Notes: a model not told the origin generated them from the sequence alone. Counted from the stretch's first letter, positions 40,524 through 50,386 are shown. The stretch: 64,000 nt of DNA from Polynucleobacter sp. MWH-Aus1W21 (GCF_018687275.1 NZ_CP061287.1:1488001-1552000); one strand, 5' to 3'. Numbers and translations: made by a program.

Positions 40524-41117
40524 CTACGGCAAGGGTACGATAAATTTTTCACGGTAGTACTTAAGCTCTTCAATAGACTCCTCGATATCAGCCAAGGCTG
40601 TGTGTGCCTGGTTCTTGGTAAAGCCTTTGACTAACTCGGGGTGCCAACGTTTGCATAGCTCTTTTAATGTAGATACATCAATATTTCGGTAATGAAAGTA
40701 AGCCTCTAACTTTGGCATGTACTTAGCCATAAAACGCCTGTCTTGACCAATCGTATTCCCGCACATCGGCGCAATACCTGCCTTAATATATTTTTTCAAA
40801 AACTCAATACATTCAGCCTCGACAGTAGCTTCGTCCAAAGTGGATGCCTTCACTTTATCGATCAAGCCTGAACGCCCATGAGTGCCCTTATTCCAGGCAT
40901 CCATTGCATCCAAAACTGCATCTTCTTGATGTACCACCCAAACAGGTGCCGTGGCAATAGTATTCAGATGGGCATCCGTAACGATGATGGCAATCTCCAA
41001 AATCCGCTCGGTTTCGGGGTTTAAACCCGACATCTCCATATCCACCCAAATAAGGTGTTCATTAGCTGGTGCCGCTTTAGCAACCTGTGTTGCTGTTGTG
41101 TTAGTTTGCTCGCTCAT
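40524..41117 (-). CDS. orn: Oligoribonuclease
   Basis: A 3'-5' exonuclease of the DEDDh group that clears 2-5 nt RNAs, including pGpG from c-di-GMP breakdown. 197 aa with DEDDh residues in WVDMEMSGLNPETERILEIA (D, E), IGQDRRFMAKYMPK (D), and the HTALADIEESIEELKYY end (H, D). A ten- to fifteen-residue N-terminal extension is present. The gene starts only 15 bases from the M48 protease start on the other strand. Confidence 0.95.
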   Translation of the reverse strand: MSEQTNTTATQVAKAAPANEHLIWVDMEMSGLNPETERILEIAIIVTDAHLNTIATAPVWVVHQEDAVLDAMDAWNKGTHGRSGLIDKVKASTLDEATVEAECIEFLKKYIKAGIAPMCGNTIGQDRRFMAKYMPKLEAYFHYRNIDVSTLKELCKRWHPELVKGFTKNQAHTALADIEESIEELKYYREKFIVPLP

Positions 41118-41132
41118 ATCTATAATGATCTC

Positions 41133-42386
41133 ATGACATTCACAATTGTTTTTCTAATCGCCTTTATTGCTAGTTTTGGCTTACGCCACTGGCTGTCCCA
41201 ACGTCAAATCCGCTATGTGGCAAAGCATCGCGATGCTGTTCCTGCAGAATTCGCTGAAAAAGTGACTTTAGCTGAGCATCAGAAAGCAGCCGACTACACT
41301 ATCGCCAAATTACGCCTTGGCATTATAGAAAATGGCGTCAGTGCCATCATTTTAATTTGCTTCACCTTATTGGGTGGCTTGCAGATCCTCAACATGGCAC
41401 TGCTGCAACTTCTGGGTGAAGGTATTCCCCAGCAAATGGCGCTGCTTGTTTCTATTGTGCTCATTTCTGGAGTGCTCGATATTCCATTTTCCTGGTACAA
41501 GCAGTTCCATCTAGAAGAGCGCTTTGGCTTTAATCGAATGACCAAAAAACTATTCTTCTCAGACATGTTTAAAGGCATCTCGGTAGGGAGTGCGATTGGC
41601 GTGCCACTACTCTGGGTCATTTTGTCCTTGATGGAAAAAGCAGGAGATTTTTGGTGGTTATGGGCATGGACAGTATTAACTGTATTTAGCTTGCTGATGC
41701 AGTGGGTTTTCCCAACTTTTATCGCCCCACTCTTTAATAAATTCCAAGCTCTGGATGAGGGTCCACTAAAGACGCAGATTGAGGCGCTTCTCAAACGCTG
41801 CGACTTTGCCAGCCAAGGGCTCTTTGTGATGGATGGCAGTAAGCGTAGCGCTCATGGCAATGCATTTTTTGCTGGCATGGGCAAAGCCAAACGCATTGTA
41901 TTTTTCGATACCTTAATTGAAAAACTCAATCCAGGCGAAGTAGAAGCAGTACTTGCACACGAGCTTGGCCATTACAAATGCAACCATATTCGTAAGCGAC
42001 TCTTGGTTTCCTTTGCTTTGAGCTTTGCCATGTTTGCCCTCTTAGGTTGGATCAGCACCAAAGCTTGGTTCTACACAGATTTAGGCGTTATGCCTAACCT
42101 CAATGGCTATAACGGTGGACTTGCATTAGCGCTATTTATGTTGGTCTCGCCTGTATTTAGCTTCTTCTTTACACCACTATCTAGCTTGGCATCACGTAAA
42201 CATGAGTATGAGGCTGACGGCTTTGCCGCTGAAAAATCTTCCGCAAAAGATTTGGTTACTGCCCTAGTGAAGTTGTACCAAGACAATGCGTCAACTCTCA
42301 CGCCAGATCCAATCTATACAGCTTTTTATAGCTCGCATCCCCCTGCGCCATTACGCATCGCTAACTTACAGCGGTTTAGCTCATAA
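41133..42386 (+). CDS. M48 family (Ste24-like) membrane metallopeptidase
   Basis: I start at the ATG at 41133 (MTFTIVFLIAFIASFGL), because the longer frame runs into the orn promoter and coding region. 417 aa with several membrane helices and the zinc motif LAHELGHYKCNH, plus the third ligand in HEYEADGFA. The Ste24 class (M48B) cleaves small peptides or membrane proteins in quality control. It ends two bases before rsgA, a stable betaproteobacterial pairing. Confidence 0.9.
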   Translation: MTFTIVFLIAFIASFGLRHWLSQRQIRYVAKHRDAVPAEFAEKVTLAEHQKAADYTIAKLRLGIIENGVSAIILICFTLLGGLQILNMALLQLLGEGIPQQMALLVSIVLISGVLDIPFSWYKQFHLEERFGFNRMTKKLFFSDMFKGISVGSAIGVPLLWVILSLMEKAGDFWWLWAWTVLTVFSLLMQWVFPTFIAPLFNKFQALDEGPLKTQIEALLKRCDFASQGLFVMDGSKRSAHGNAFFAGMGKAKRIVFFDTLIEKLNPGEVEAVLAHELGHYKCNHIRKRLLVSFALSFAMFALLGWISTKAWFYTDLGVMPNLNGYNGGLALALFMLVSPVFSFFFTPLSSLASRKHEYEADGFAAEKSSAKDLVTALVKLYQDNASTLTPDPIYTAFYSSHPPAPLRIANLQRFSS

Positions 42387-42388
42387 GG

Positions 42389-43402
42389 ATGGAACAGTTT
42401 CATGCGCTACTCATTGCCTCCTACGGAAGGCATTATTTAGCGCAGCGTTTAACTGCAGATGCTAATTGCTGCGAGTCACCCAGCGGTCCACTGATTCAAG
42501 TAAGCACACCCGCCAAGCAACATATCGGCGCAGTTGGTGATCGCATGTTGTTGGAGATGACTTCAGCCGATCAGGCCCGCATCATTCAAATAGAGCCTCG
42601 AGAAAACCTACTCTATCGCTCAGATGCCTTTAAGAGCAAGTTGATTGCATCGAACGTTGATCAAATTCTAGTAGTACTCGCAACGCAGCCAGCCTTCTCG
42701 CCAGATCTATTGGGTAGAGCAGTCGTAGCCGCAGAAGCCAATCGGATTGGTCTACACATCTTGCTAAATAAGTGCGATCTGAAAGATAACTTAGAGCATG
42801 CTCGCAAAATCATTGCGCCCTACGCGCGCATGGGTTATCAGGTGAGCGAAGTTTCCGCCAAATTTGATCCAGCCTCGATTGATTCCTTGCGCACAGCTTT
42901 ACAAGGCAAAGTATCTGTGTTTGTTGGTCAATCAGGCATGGGCAAATCTAGCTTACTCAATGCCTGGATACCCAACGCCGCAGCACTGACCCAAGAATAT
43001 TCTGTACGCTTAGATACTGGTAAACACACCACTACTGCATGCCGTTACTTTGAGCTGCCAGAAGCCTGGGGCAGAGATGAAACTGGCAAGTTAGGTGCAC
43101 TGATTGATTCGCCAGGCTTTCAGGAGTTTGGTTTAGCTCACATGTCTGTAAGCGAACTACAGCACGCCTTCAGAGAATTTAAAGACTTACTAGGTAACTG
43201 TCGCTTTCATAATTGCGCGCATTTATCTGAGCCAGATTGCGCCGTGCGAGAAGCAGTAGACAGAAATGAAATAGCGCCAGAAAGACTGGCGCTATTTAGA
43301 CAATTACACTCCGACTCAAAAACAGCGGATGTACAAATTCAGGGAATTAGCCAAGCCAAAGAGCGATGGTCAGCATTAGCAACAAAGCCATCCAAGCGAT
43401 AA
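42389..43402 (+). CDS. rsgA: Ribosome small-subunit GTPase RsgA
   Basis: A circularly permuted GTPase that helps the 30S subunit mature. 337 aa: N-terminal OB fold, G4 LLNKCDL, G1 GQSGMGKSSLLNAW, G3 DSPGFQEFGL, then the C-terminal zinc knuckle CRFHNCAHLSEPDC. Its last 56 bases overlap the convergent CobD-like gene, meaning the two mRNAs are complementary at their ends. Confidence 0.95.
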   Translation: MEQFHALLIASYGRHYLAQRLTADANCCESPSGPLIQVSTPAKQHIGAVGDRMLLEMTSADQARIIQIEPRENLLYRSDAFKSKLIASNVDQILVVLATQPAFSPDLLGRAVVAAEANRIGLHILLNKCDLKDNLEHARKIIAPYARMGYQVSEVSAKFDPASIDSLRTALQGKVSVFVGQSGMGKSSLLNAWIPNAAALTQEYSVRLDTGKHTTTACRYFELPEAWGRDETGKLGALIDSPGFQEFGLAHMSVSELQHAFREFKDLLGNCRFHNCAHLSEPDCAVREAVDRNEIAPERLALFRQLHSDSKTADVQIQGISQAKERWSALATKPSKR

Positions 43403-44306
43403 CTAGGCGCCAAACCAATCCCACTGCAGAGCGCATGGTGCGCTCATTAGGCTCAAGACCTACCTCATATACCACTGGCTCGCCCGCTTCAGCCATACGC
43501 AAAGCTTCATCACTATCCGGCTCGCTCATTGGCTCACCTAAGCGAACACCTAGAGCGCCACTTCCTGCAGCCAAGATCACAGCCGATAAAGAATCAGACC
43601 ATTTTTGTGTCAGGTAACGCCAACCATAAACAGCGCCTTCGAAGTTACCAACAATCGCAAAGCCCATGGCGGTAATGCGCGCAGGAACCCAATCGAGCAC
43701 ATAGAAAAAATGGCGTGCAGCCTCACTTAGGTTGAAGTCACCGCGCTCAGACCAACGTTGCGCAGCAATGTCTGCCAAGCGATAAAGCACAACACCCGCA
43801 GGACCCATTGGCATCATGAACCAGAACAGCACACCAAAGACATGATGATGTGATCCGATAATGGCACGCTCCAGCGCCAAAGAAATTACTTCTGTCTCAG
43901 TGAGATTAGAGACATCTAATTCAGGACCATACCACTCACCCAAGGCAGCACGAGCTCCAGGCAAGTCATGCGCTTCAATCGCTTCATGCACAGCAGTAAA
44001 TGAATGGCTGAACTGACGAAAGCCAAAAAACAAATACGCGATGACGATGTTCCAAATAAATCCAAGGATGGGGTAAGTCACCATGCAAACGACATACACC
44101 ATGAAGACTAGGAATGTTGGCAAGATGAAGGCAACCAAACAGGCCATACGCGCGCCTACTGGGCTTGCACCTTCTTCTGTCTTGCCACCGAATTCAGCGG
44201 CAACCCAATCCAACCAGCGGGCGCAAACACGCGCAATCCAATGGCTTGAAGTTACTGGGCGATATTGCTCAGCAATGAGGGCGAAGAGAATAGAAAAGAA
44301 AGTCAT
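43347..44306 (-). CDS. CobD/CbiB-like (AmpE-like) membrane protein
   Basis: 319 aa with five to six membrane helices. The N-terminus MTFFSILFALIAEQYRPVTS and FHSFTAVHEAIEAHDLPGARAAL-type core place it in the CobD/CbiB superfamily; the betaproteobacterial members have no shown cobinamide activity and resemble AmpE. It overlaps the end of rsgA, and its start overlaps the stop of the Nudix gene by four bases, so it is cotranscribed with that gene. Confidence 0.75.
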   Translation of the reverse strand: MTFFSILFALIAEQYRPVTSSHWIARVCARWLDWVAAEFGGKTEEGASPVGARMACLVAFILPTFLVFMVYVVCMVTYPILGFIWNIVIAYLFFGFRQFSHSFTAVHEAIEAHDLPGARAALGEWYGPELDVSNLTETEVISLALERAIIGSHHHVFGVLFWFMMPMGPAGVVLYRLADIAAQRWSERGDFNLSEAARHFFYVLDWVPARITAMGFAIVGNFEGAVYGWRYLTQKWSDSLSAVILAAGSGALGVRLGEPMSEPDSDEALRMAEAGEPVVYEVGLEPNERTMRSAVGLVWRLVIAWMALLLMLTIALWLG

Positions 44307-45046
44307 ACTTTTAATAAATGATAAAGGTTACGCAACATACCCGCAGTGGCACCCCAAATAAAGCGGTTCTCATAAGGCATCGAATAAAAACGTCGTCCAC
44401 CCTGCTCACTTTGCCACAGTCTAACCTGATGGTTAGCAGGATCAAGTAAAAAACTCAGGGGTACTTCAAATACATCCGCTACTTCAAACTCATCTAAGAC
44501 ATATTCTGCCTGAGCTTGAACCAACCCCACTACTGGCGTCACGCTATAGCCAGATACCGTTAAATACTGAGGCATGTGGCCAATAATCTCAACCCTCTTG
44601 GGATCCAGTCCAATTTCTTCCTGACTCTCACGTAAAGCAGTGTCATTTGGACCTTGATCCTCAGGATCCATGCGACCCCCTGGAAAACTAATTTGCCCTG
44701 CATGATCGCGCAAATGATTGGTTCTTTGCGTTAGCAGCACTGACAAACCCTCCTCTTTCAATACAAGAGGGATGAGTACAGCAGCTTTAGTAACTTTTCC
44801 GGCAGACTCACGTTTGGCAATAATATCCGCCGCAATCACATGACGGTTTTCATCTGTAATCTCTGGCTGCCACTCTGGTGGAGATTGCAGGCGCAGCTTT
44901 AAACCAGCTGGCTCAAGAAATTCTTTTGCCACCTTTTTTTCATGTGCGCATGTCTCATGAATCGGAACCGCTTGCGCATCAAATCCTGGAGGCGCAGCAA
45001 CATTCATTGCGTAGTCTTCAGGGCTTGGCGTCTTGGGCATATTCAT
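44303..45046 (-). CDS. CoA pyrophosphatase (Nudix hydrolase)
   Basis: 247 aa. The Nudix box is complete (GGRMDPEDQGPNDTALRESQ then EEIGL) and sits after the CoA-family motif LLTQRTNHLRDHAGQISFPG, so CoA/acyl-CoA is the likely substrate. A 60-residue N-terminal extension precedes the fold. It follows the rplS transcript after a terminator. Confidence 0.9.
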   Translation of the reverse strand: MNMPKTPSPEDYAMNVAAPPGFDAQAVPIHETCAHEKKVAKEFLEPAGLKLRLQSPPEWQPEITDENRHVIAADIIAKRESAGKVTKAAVLIPLVLKEEGLSVLLTQRTNHLRDHAGQISFPGGRMDPEDQGPNDTALRESQEEIGLDPKRVEIIGHMPQYLTVSGYSVTPVVGLVQAQAEYVLDEFEVADVFEVPLSFLLDPANHQVRLWQSEQGGRRFYSMPYENRFIWGATAGMLRNLYHLLKV

Positions 45047-45052
45047 ATTCTA

Positions 45053-45080
45053 AGGCAACAAAAAAGGCGACCTAGGCCGC
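45053..45080 (-). terminator. Terminator of the rpsP-rimM-trmD-rplS operon
   Basis: AAAAAAGGCGACCTAGGCCGCCTTTTTT: GGCG and CGCC pair around an internal palindrome with A and T tails. It ends the ribosomal operon before the Nudix gene. Confidence 0.8.
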
Positions 45081-45102
45081 CTTTTTTACTTCAAGCCGAC
45101 AT

Positions 45103-45498
45103 TTATTCTGCGGCTGGAGCTGCTGCTGCAGTCTTACGTGCAGGCAACTTCTCTTTAATACGTGCAGACTTACCTGAACGATCGCGCAAGTAGTACAACT
45201 TCGCACGACGTACATCACCGCGACGCTTCACTTCAATGCCAGCGATCAATGGTGAGTAAGTTTGGAATGTACGCTCTACACCTTCGCCAGATGAAATCTT
45301 ACGAACGATAAAGCTGGAATTGAGTCCGCGATTGCGCTTAGCAATCACAACGCCTTCAAAGGCCTGGGCACGCTTACGTGTACCCTCAACTACGTTTACG
45401 CTAACAACTACTGTGTCGCCAGGAGCAAAGCTTGGCAATACTTTATTAGCACTTAAGCGAGCAATTTCTTCTTGCTCAATTTTTTCAATTAAATTCAT
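45103..45498 (-). CDS. rplS: 50S ribosomal protein L19
   Basis: 131 aa, standard L19: MNLIEKIEQEEIARLSANKV, GDTVVVSVNVVEGTRKRAQAFEG and RRAKLYYLRDRSGKSARIKE. It sits at the 30S-50S interface. The C-terminus is extended by an Ala-rich tail common in the order. It is last in the rpsP-rimM-trmD-rplS order; 130 bases separate it from trmD without a clear terminator. Confidence 0.98.
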   Translation of the reverse strand: MNLIEKIEQEEIARLSANKVLPSFAPGDTVVVSVNVVEGTRKRAQAFEGVVIAKRNRGLNSSFIVRKISSGEGVERTFQTYSPLIAGIEVKRRGDVRRAKLYYLRDRSGKSARIKEKLPARKTAAAAPAAE

Positions 45499-45631
45499 TT
45501 TTAATCCTTAAACATCGTATTAGCGTTTAATCCCGAGATCTAAATCAGCGGACCTAATAGAGGATGCAGTTAAAACAATTTCACTAAACCAAAAACTAAA
45601 CCACCTATTCACTACTGCACACTAAAAGTAT

Positions 45632-46378
45632 TTACAGAGAGCGAAGAAATTGTTCATCTTCTCGGGTTAGCAACCCTTTGGCTCTAGCCAATTCAATTAA
45701 GTCCGGCCTTAACCTCAACGTCAGCTCTAAAGACTTCTGCCGACGCCAATCCGCTATTTTAGCGTGATGTCCGCCTAAAAGCACGTCTGGGACAGATAAA
45801 TTTTCATATATTTCAGGGCGAGTGTAGTGTGGATAGTCCAAAAGGCCGTTCATAAAGCTATCCTGGGTGGCTGATTCGCCATCTCCAAGAGCCCCTGGGA
45901 TCAGTCTAATTACCGCATCCATCATGGCCATAGCCGGGATTTCACCCCCAGAAAGCACAAAATCGCCAATAGAGAGCTGTAAATCAACGTTTCGATCAAC
46001 AAAACGCTGGTCTACAGCCTCATATCGACCACAAATGAAGCTTAAATTGCCGTAATTGAGGATATCTGTAGCTATCTTCTGGGAAAAGCGTTCACCTTGG
46101 GGTGCCAATAAGCAGATTGGACCACTTTTGATCCCCACCGCCACGTGAGATGCCTTTATTCCAGCAACAGTATCTTCAAGGGGTTTAGCCATCATGACCA
46201 TTCCGGGACCACCGCCATAGGCGCGATCATCTACTGTTTTACGAGGGTCAGAACAAAAATCTCGGGGGTTCCACAAATGGACGCTAGCCAAAGATTGTTC
46301 GCATGCCCGCCCAGTAATACCCCACTGCGTTAAAGCAGAGAACATTTCCGGAAATAAGGTCACAACATCAAAACGCAT
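45632..46378 (-). CDS. trmD: tRNA (guanine-37-N1)-methyltransferase
   Basis: TrmD makes m1G37 to prevent frameshifting. 248 aa, SPOUT fold with the trefoil-knot SAM site: MRFDVVTLFPEMFSALTQWG, DDRAYGGGPGMVMMAKPLED and the knot region IGDFVLSGGEIPAMAMMDAV. Complete, normal length, third in the operon. Confidence 0.97.
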   Translation of the reverse strand: MRFDVVTLFPEMFSALTQWGITGRACEQSLASVHLWNPRDFCSDPRKTVDDRAYGGGPGMVMMAKPLEDTVAGIKASHVAVGIKSGPICLLAPQGERFSQKIATDILNYGNLSFICGRYEAVDQRFVDRNVDLQLSIGDFVLSGGEIPAMAMMDAVIRLIPGALGDGESATQDSFMNGLLDYPHYTRPEIYENLSVPDVLLGGHHAKIADWRRQKSLELTLRLRPDLIELARAKGLLTREDEQFLRSL

Positions 46379-46403
46379 ATCTATCTCGAATTATCTTTGA
46401 GCT

Positions 46404-46970
46404 TTATTGCCAGTCAGATTGCCAGTCAAGCGTAATCACCTTGTTTGGCAGGTCGACGTTTTGCACTACCTCTTTTACAAACGGCACCAAATATTTGATT
46501 ATCTTTGTTTGTGCGTCACCAATTGCGATCACACCATGCGCTCCATTTTCAGTGACATCAATCACTTCGCCAAGAGTTTCATTTTGCAAATTGATGGCGT
46601 TACATCCAATGAGGTCCACCCAGTAATAGGAATTACTCTCGACCTTTGGAAAGGTATCGCGTGCAACTAATATTCTGGCACCTTTTAATGCAAGCGCTTG
46701 ATCACGATCGCTAACACCCTCAAGTGCTATCACCACATTACCACTGTGCATCTTGGCACTCTTCACCTTGTATTGCGTCAATGAGGCTTGCTCTACAGAC
46801 GCAGAAACGCCAGCATCCCTACGCGGGATCAGAGATAACCAAACAGATTTAGAAGAGAGAAGTGCCACAGGCTCTGAAGAGTGAGGCCTAACCTTCACTT
46901 GACCCTGCAGACCTTGTGCCTCAGATATGGCACCAAGTTCAATCAAATCATTTGGGGAAGGTGTGCTCAT
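46404..46970 (-). CDS. rimM: 16S rRNA processing protein RimM
   Basis: 188 aa with the N-terminal RimM barrel (LIELGAISEAQGLQGQVKV) and C-terminal PRC domain (YYWVDLIGCNAINLQNETLG). RimM helps assemble the 30S head near S19. An insert of about 25 residues after position 45 carries SLIPRRDAGVSASVEQ. Second gene in the operon. Confidence 0.95.
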   Translation of the reverse strand: MSTPSPNDLIELGAISEAQGLQGQVKVRPHSSEPVALLSSKSVWLSLIPRRDAGVSASVEQASLTQYKVKSAKMHSGNVVIALEGVSDRDQALALKGARILVARDTFPKVESNSYYWVDLIGCNAINLQNETLGEVIDVTENGAHGVIAIGDAQTKIIKYLVPFVKEVVQNVDLPNKVITLDWQSDWQ

Positions 46971-47062
46971 TTGTAAGACACCTTATTTTCCCAAAATAGA
47001 ACTACTAGAAATTCTGTCGCTAAAAACTTCATCACATCGACGAAGCTTTTAGCAATCGAATA

Positions 47063-47308
47063 TTAAACAGCTGGATTGTTTTTGATCAAACGCACTACTG
47101 TTGGAGAGATTTGCGCACCAACACCAGTCCAGTAAGTCAAACGATCTTGAGCAATACGCATTGCTTGCTCAGTTGCCGCTGCTTGTGGGTTGAAATAACC
47201 AATACGCTCGATAAAGTTCGAGTCACGACGGTTGCGCTTATCAGTAGCAACGATGCTGTAAAAAGGGCGCTTCTTAGAACCGCCGCGTGCCAGTCGAATG
47301 ACGACCAT
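47063..47308 (-). CDS. rpsP: 30S ribosomal protein S16
   Basis: 81 aa, complete S16: [40 protein letters not shown] and [16 protein letters not shown]. It heads the operon; its promoter is in the 220 bases upstream, which also hold a GGTTG-TAAT-CAACC hairpin in the leader. Confidence 0.98.
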
Positions 47309-47532
47309 ACTTATTCCTTAAAATCTAAAATGAAAACAGGTTGATTACAACCCAATGAAATTTCTATAAAAAATCTTGGGCTCCAGCTCACCAAATAAAG
47401 ATACGGTAGAGCGGAAAACCTCATATTCTAGACGAAAACCCCTACTTCTTCCACCTATTTAAGCAGGCTAGCCAGTAGAATAGAATGTAGCCAGATATAA
47501 AAAGTATATTAAAAACAATAACTTAGATAAAT

Positions 47533-48057
47533 ATGATCCTTAATTCAAGCATTTCAGCTGCGTTTAGAAGCCATATAAATCGGCCATTTCTAGCACTTTC
47601 TTGCTTAGGTCTCAGTCTTTTGCTTGGGTGCGCTAACGTTATCCCGCCTTGTGGCGCCAAAATCAGCCCACCGAGCAGCGAGCTTAAAAATACCAAATGG
47701 GAGCTCACCCGTTGGAATTTGCCCCCTAACAATAATGGCGAGGTTCGCGCCCGTCAGATCCCACAAGGTGATGCCAGCAATCCCATTCAAATCATTTTTG
47801 ACGTCAATAGCCAACGCATTAGCGGTTCAACAGGATGCAATCGATTTACTGCAACGCTGGATGAAGACGCCCGTGGCTTTTCGTTCAAACAAATTGCCAG
47901 CACTAAGATGGCATGTAGCCCACAGCGCATGGAATTAGAGAATGATTTCCTCTATGAATTGAATGACTATCGCAGCATCGTACGTAACGGTGATCAATTG
48001 CTGATGATTGGGACGGATCGCGAAGTATTAAGCTTTACCCAAAAACCGAATAAATAG
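47533..48057 (+). CDS. META-domain lipoprotein (HslJ-like)
   Basis: 174 aa. A signal peptide with lipobox LLGC, then one META domain: NTKWELTRWNLPP, then SGSTGCNRFTATLDEDARG and KMACSPQRMELENDFLYEL. The paired Cys in GCNRF and MACS match the HslJ pattern. HslJ is linked to stress and novobiocin resistance. Function in this organism is unknown. It may be cotranscribed with the next gene, 26 bases on. Confidence 0.8.
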   Translation: MILNSSISAAFRSHINRPFLALSCLGLSLLLGCANVIPPCGAKISPPSSELKNTKWELTRWNLPPNNNGEVRARQIPQGDASNPIQIIFDVNSQRISGSTGCNRFTATLDEDARGFSFKQIASTKMACSPQRMELENDFLYELNDYRSIVRNGDQLLMIGTDREVLSFTQKPNK

Positions 48058-48083
48058 TTATCGGCATTAATACAGAAATACTT

Positions 48084-48530
48084 ATGAAAAAATCCAAACT
48101 TTTATTTTGTGCACTCGGATTACTTCTTCCCGGAAGTGGCCTGAACTGCTTTTATCTGCAAGGACTTAAATCCTTTTGGGCATGGGTTCAGTTATTTGCA
48201 TTAATAGGTGGTGCAACGGGCTGGGTTATTTTAAAAGGCGCCCATTTTCATTCTGCGCCAGGATGGGTGCTTGTGACTTTTGGATTTATTGCTATTGAAG
48301 CAAGTTGGTTAACGACGATTGCTTTCGGTCTGCGCCTAGATGAAAAGTGGGATGCTCAATTTAATCCTGGCATTGAAGAGTATCGTCGCAGTCGCTCTGG
48401 CTGGCCCGTGATCTTGACTGTGATTTTCTCTTTAGTATTGGGTGCTGGCGTGATGATGACTTTTTTAGCAGTCTCATTTGAGCAATTCTTTATCTCTCAA
48501 ATCCATGAAGCAAAAAAGCTATCTCAGTAA
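48084..48530 (+). CDS. Hypothetical membrane protein, 148 aa
   Basis: Four hydrophobic helices (residues 6-20, 30-50, 58-80 and 108-130). The N-terminal motif LGLLLPGSGLNCFYLQGLKS is reminiscent of TM2-type small membrane proteins, but I cannot assign a family. A terminator follows. Confidence 0.55.
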   Translation: MKKSKLLFCALGLLLPGSGLNCFYLQGLKSFWAWVQLFALIGGATGWVILKGAHFHSAPGWVLVTFGFIAIEASWLTTIAFGLRLDEKWDAQFNPGIEEYRRSRSGWPVILTVIFSLVLGAGVMMTFLAVSFEQFFISQIHEAKKLSQ

Positions 48531-48555
48531 TTGCAGATAGCCTTTCTTTTGCAAG

Positions 48556-48582
48556 GGCCGCTCTTTGGAGCGGTTTTTTATT
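48556..48582 (+). terminator. Terminator after membrane protein gene
   Basis: CCGCTC-TTTG-GAGCGG followed by TTTTTT; ends the META/membrane protein transcript. Confidence 0.85.
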
Positions 48583-48598
48583 CTTATGTATGACCTCC

Positions 48599-50386
48599 TT
48601 AGAACTGCTCTGCTTCTAAAGCATTCGTAGAGTGCCCGCTTTCCACAATCGATGTGGCCAGGGCTTGTGCTTGAGGCATGAGGTTCTCTGCAAAGAAACG
48701 CGCTGTAGCAATTTTTGCATCATAGAAACTTGGATCACCGTCACGCAAACGCTCGGCAGCTAAAAGCGCTCTAGCCATTTGCCAACCGCCCAACACTAAA
48801 CCAGATAAGCGCAGGTAGGCAAAGCTGCCAGCATAGACAGCTTTGATATCAGTCTTAGCATTTGCCACGATATAGGCTACAGCCTGCTCAAATGCAGCGC
48901 GAGCTAAAGTAAGCTGCTTGAGTACGCCTTTAGCATCCGCTGAACCACTAGCAGCTAAATCTTTTTCTGTAGCAGCAATTCTTTGGGAAAGTTTTTTTGC
49001 AATAGCGCCACCATCACGTACCGTTTTTCTGCCAACCAAGTCATTTGCCTGAATGGCAGTGGTGCCCTCATAAATCGTCAAGATGCGCGCATCGCGATAG
49101 TGCTGGGCAGCGCCGGTCTCTTCAATAAAGCCCATACCGCCATGCACTTGTACGCCCAGACTTGCAACCTCAATCGACATCTCAGTAGAGAAGCCCTTAA
49201 CAATCGGCACTAAGAATTCATAAATGGCCTGGTTAGATTTGCGTACGGCCTCATCAGGCGCTGCGTGCTGTGCGTCATAGGCAGAAGCAGCGTAATACGC
49301 CAGGGCACGTGATGCCTCTGTATAAGCGCGCATTGTCATCAGCATGCGCTTTACATCCGGCTGATGAATAATTGCCACAGGGCCAGGGGAGCCAGCTAAG
49401 TCGCGGCTTTGGACACGGTCTTTTGCGTATTGAACTGCCTTTTGATAAGCGCGTTCTGCAACTGCAACACCTTGCATGCCTACTGCAAAGCGAGCTGCAT
49501 TCATCATTACGAACATATATTCCAGACCGCGGTTTTCTTCCCCAACCAAGTAGCCGATTGCACCGCCATGGTCGCCAAATTGCAGAACTGCCGTTGGGCT
49601 AGCCTTGATGCCAAGCTTGTGCTCAATGGAAACACACTGCACATCATTGCGCTCACCTAATGAACCATCTGCGTTAACCAAGAACTTAGGCACTACGAAT
49701 AAAGAAATCCCTTTTACACCCTCAGGTGCATCAGGTGTTCTTGCAAGCACCAAATGGATAATATTCTTAGCCATATCGTGCTCACCATAGGTGATGTAAA
49801 TTTTGGTACCAAAAATCTTGTACGTACCATCACCCTCCGGTACTGCACGTGAACGCACCATCGATAAATCGGAGCCAGCCTGTGGCTCGGTGAGATTCAT
49901 TGTTCCAGTCCACTCACCAGAAATCATTTTCGGAACGTATTGCTCCTGTAGCTCTGGGCTTGCCGCTGTTAACAAGGCTTCTATGGCTCCGTCAGTCAGT
50001 AATGGGCATAGCGCAAAAGAAAGATTGGCCGCATTGACCATTTCTAAACAAGCAGTGGAGATTAATTTTGGCAAACCTTGGCCACCAAACTCTGCCGGGT
50101 GAATGACGCCTTGCCATCCTGCAGCAGCATATTGCTCAAAAGCATTCTTGAAGCCAGGAGTAGTTGTGACAACACCATCTTTTAATGAGCTTGGATTTTG
50201 ATCTCCAGTCCAATTCAGAGGCGCAACAACATCTTGATTGAACTTAGCAGACTCTTCCAAAATGGCAGGTGCTAAATCCACATCCGCACCCGCTTCTGCA
50301 TAAGAGGGATAGGCAACAACATCTGATAGCCCAGCTAGTTCATTCATTACAAACAACATGTCTTTCACTGGGGCTACGTATGGCAT
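48599..50386 (-). CDS. Acyl-CoA dehydrogenase, DmdC-like long type
   Basis: 595 aa, longer than the usual 380, with the C-terminal extension of the DmdC/AcdA-like group. FAD/substrate motifs are MNLTEPQAGSDLSMVRSRAV and the likely catalytic Glu in ILTIYEGTTAIQANDLVGRK. It oxidises an acyl-CoA and passes electrons to ETF, encoded next. DmdC acts on methylmercaptopropionyl-CoA, but related enzymes use fatty acyl-CoAs. Confidence 0.85.
   Translation of the reverse strand: MPYVAPVKDMLFVMNELAGLSDVVAYPSYAEAGADVDLAPAILEESAKFNQDVVAPLNWTGDQNPSSLKDGVVTTTPGFKNAFEQYAAAGWQGVIHPAEFGGQGLPKLISTACLEMVNAANLSFALCPLLTDGAIEALLTAASPELQEQYVPKMISGEWTGTMNLTEPQAGSDLSMVRSRAVPEGDGTYKIFGTKIYITYGEHDMAKNIIHLVLARTPDAPEGVKGISLFVVPKFLVNADGSLGERNDVQCVSIEHKLGIKASPTAVLQFGDHGGAIGYLVGEENRGLEYMFVMMNAARFAVGMQGVAVAERAYQKAVQYAKDRVQSRDLAGSPGPVAIIHQPDVKRMLMTMRAYTEASRALAYYAASAYDAQHAAPDEAVRKSNQAIYEFLVPIVKGFSTEMSIEVASLGVQVHGGMGFIEETGAAQHYRDARILTIYEGTTAIQANDLVGRKTVRDGGAIAKKLSQRIAATEKDLAASGSADAKGVLKQLTLARAAFEQAVAYIVANAKTDIKAVYAGSFAYLRLSGLVLGGWQMARALLAAERLRDGDPSFYDAKIATARFFAENLMPQAQALATSIVESGHSTNALEAEQF

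Noticed and set aside
41294..41794. 166-aa frame antisense to the M48 protease
   Set aside because: It is inside a complete conserved gene and shows no motif.
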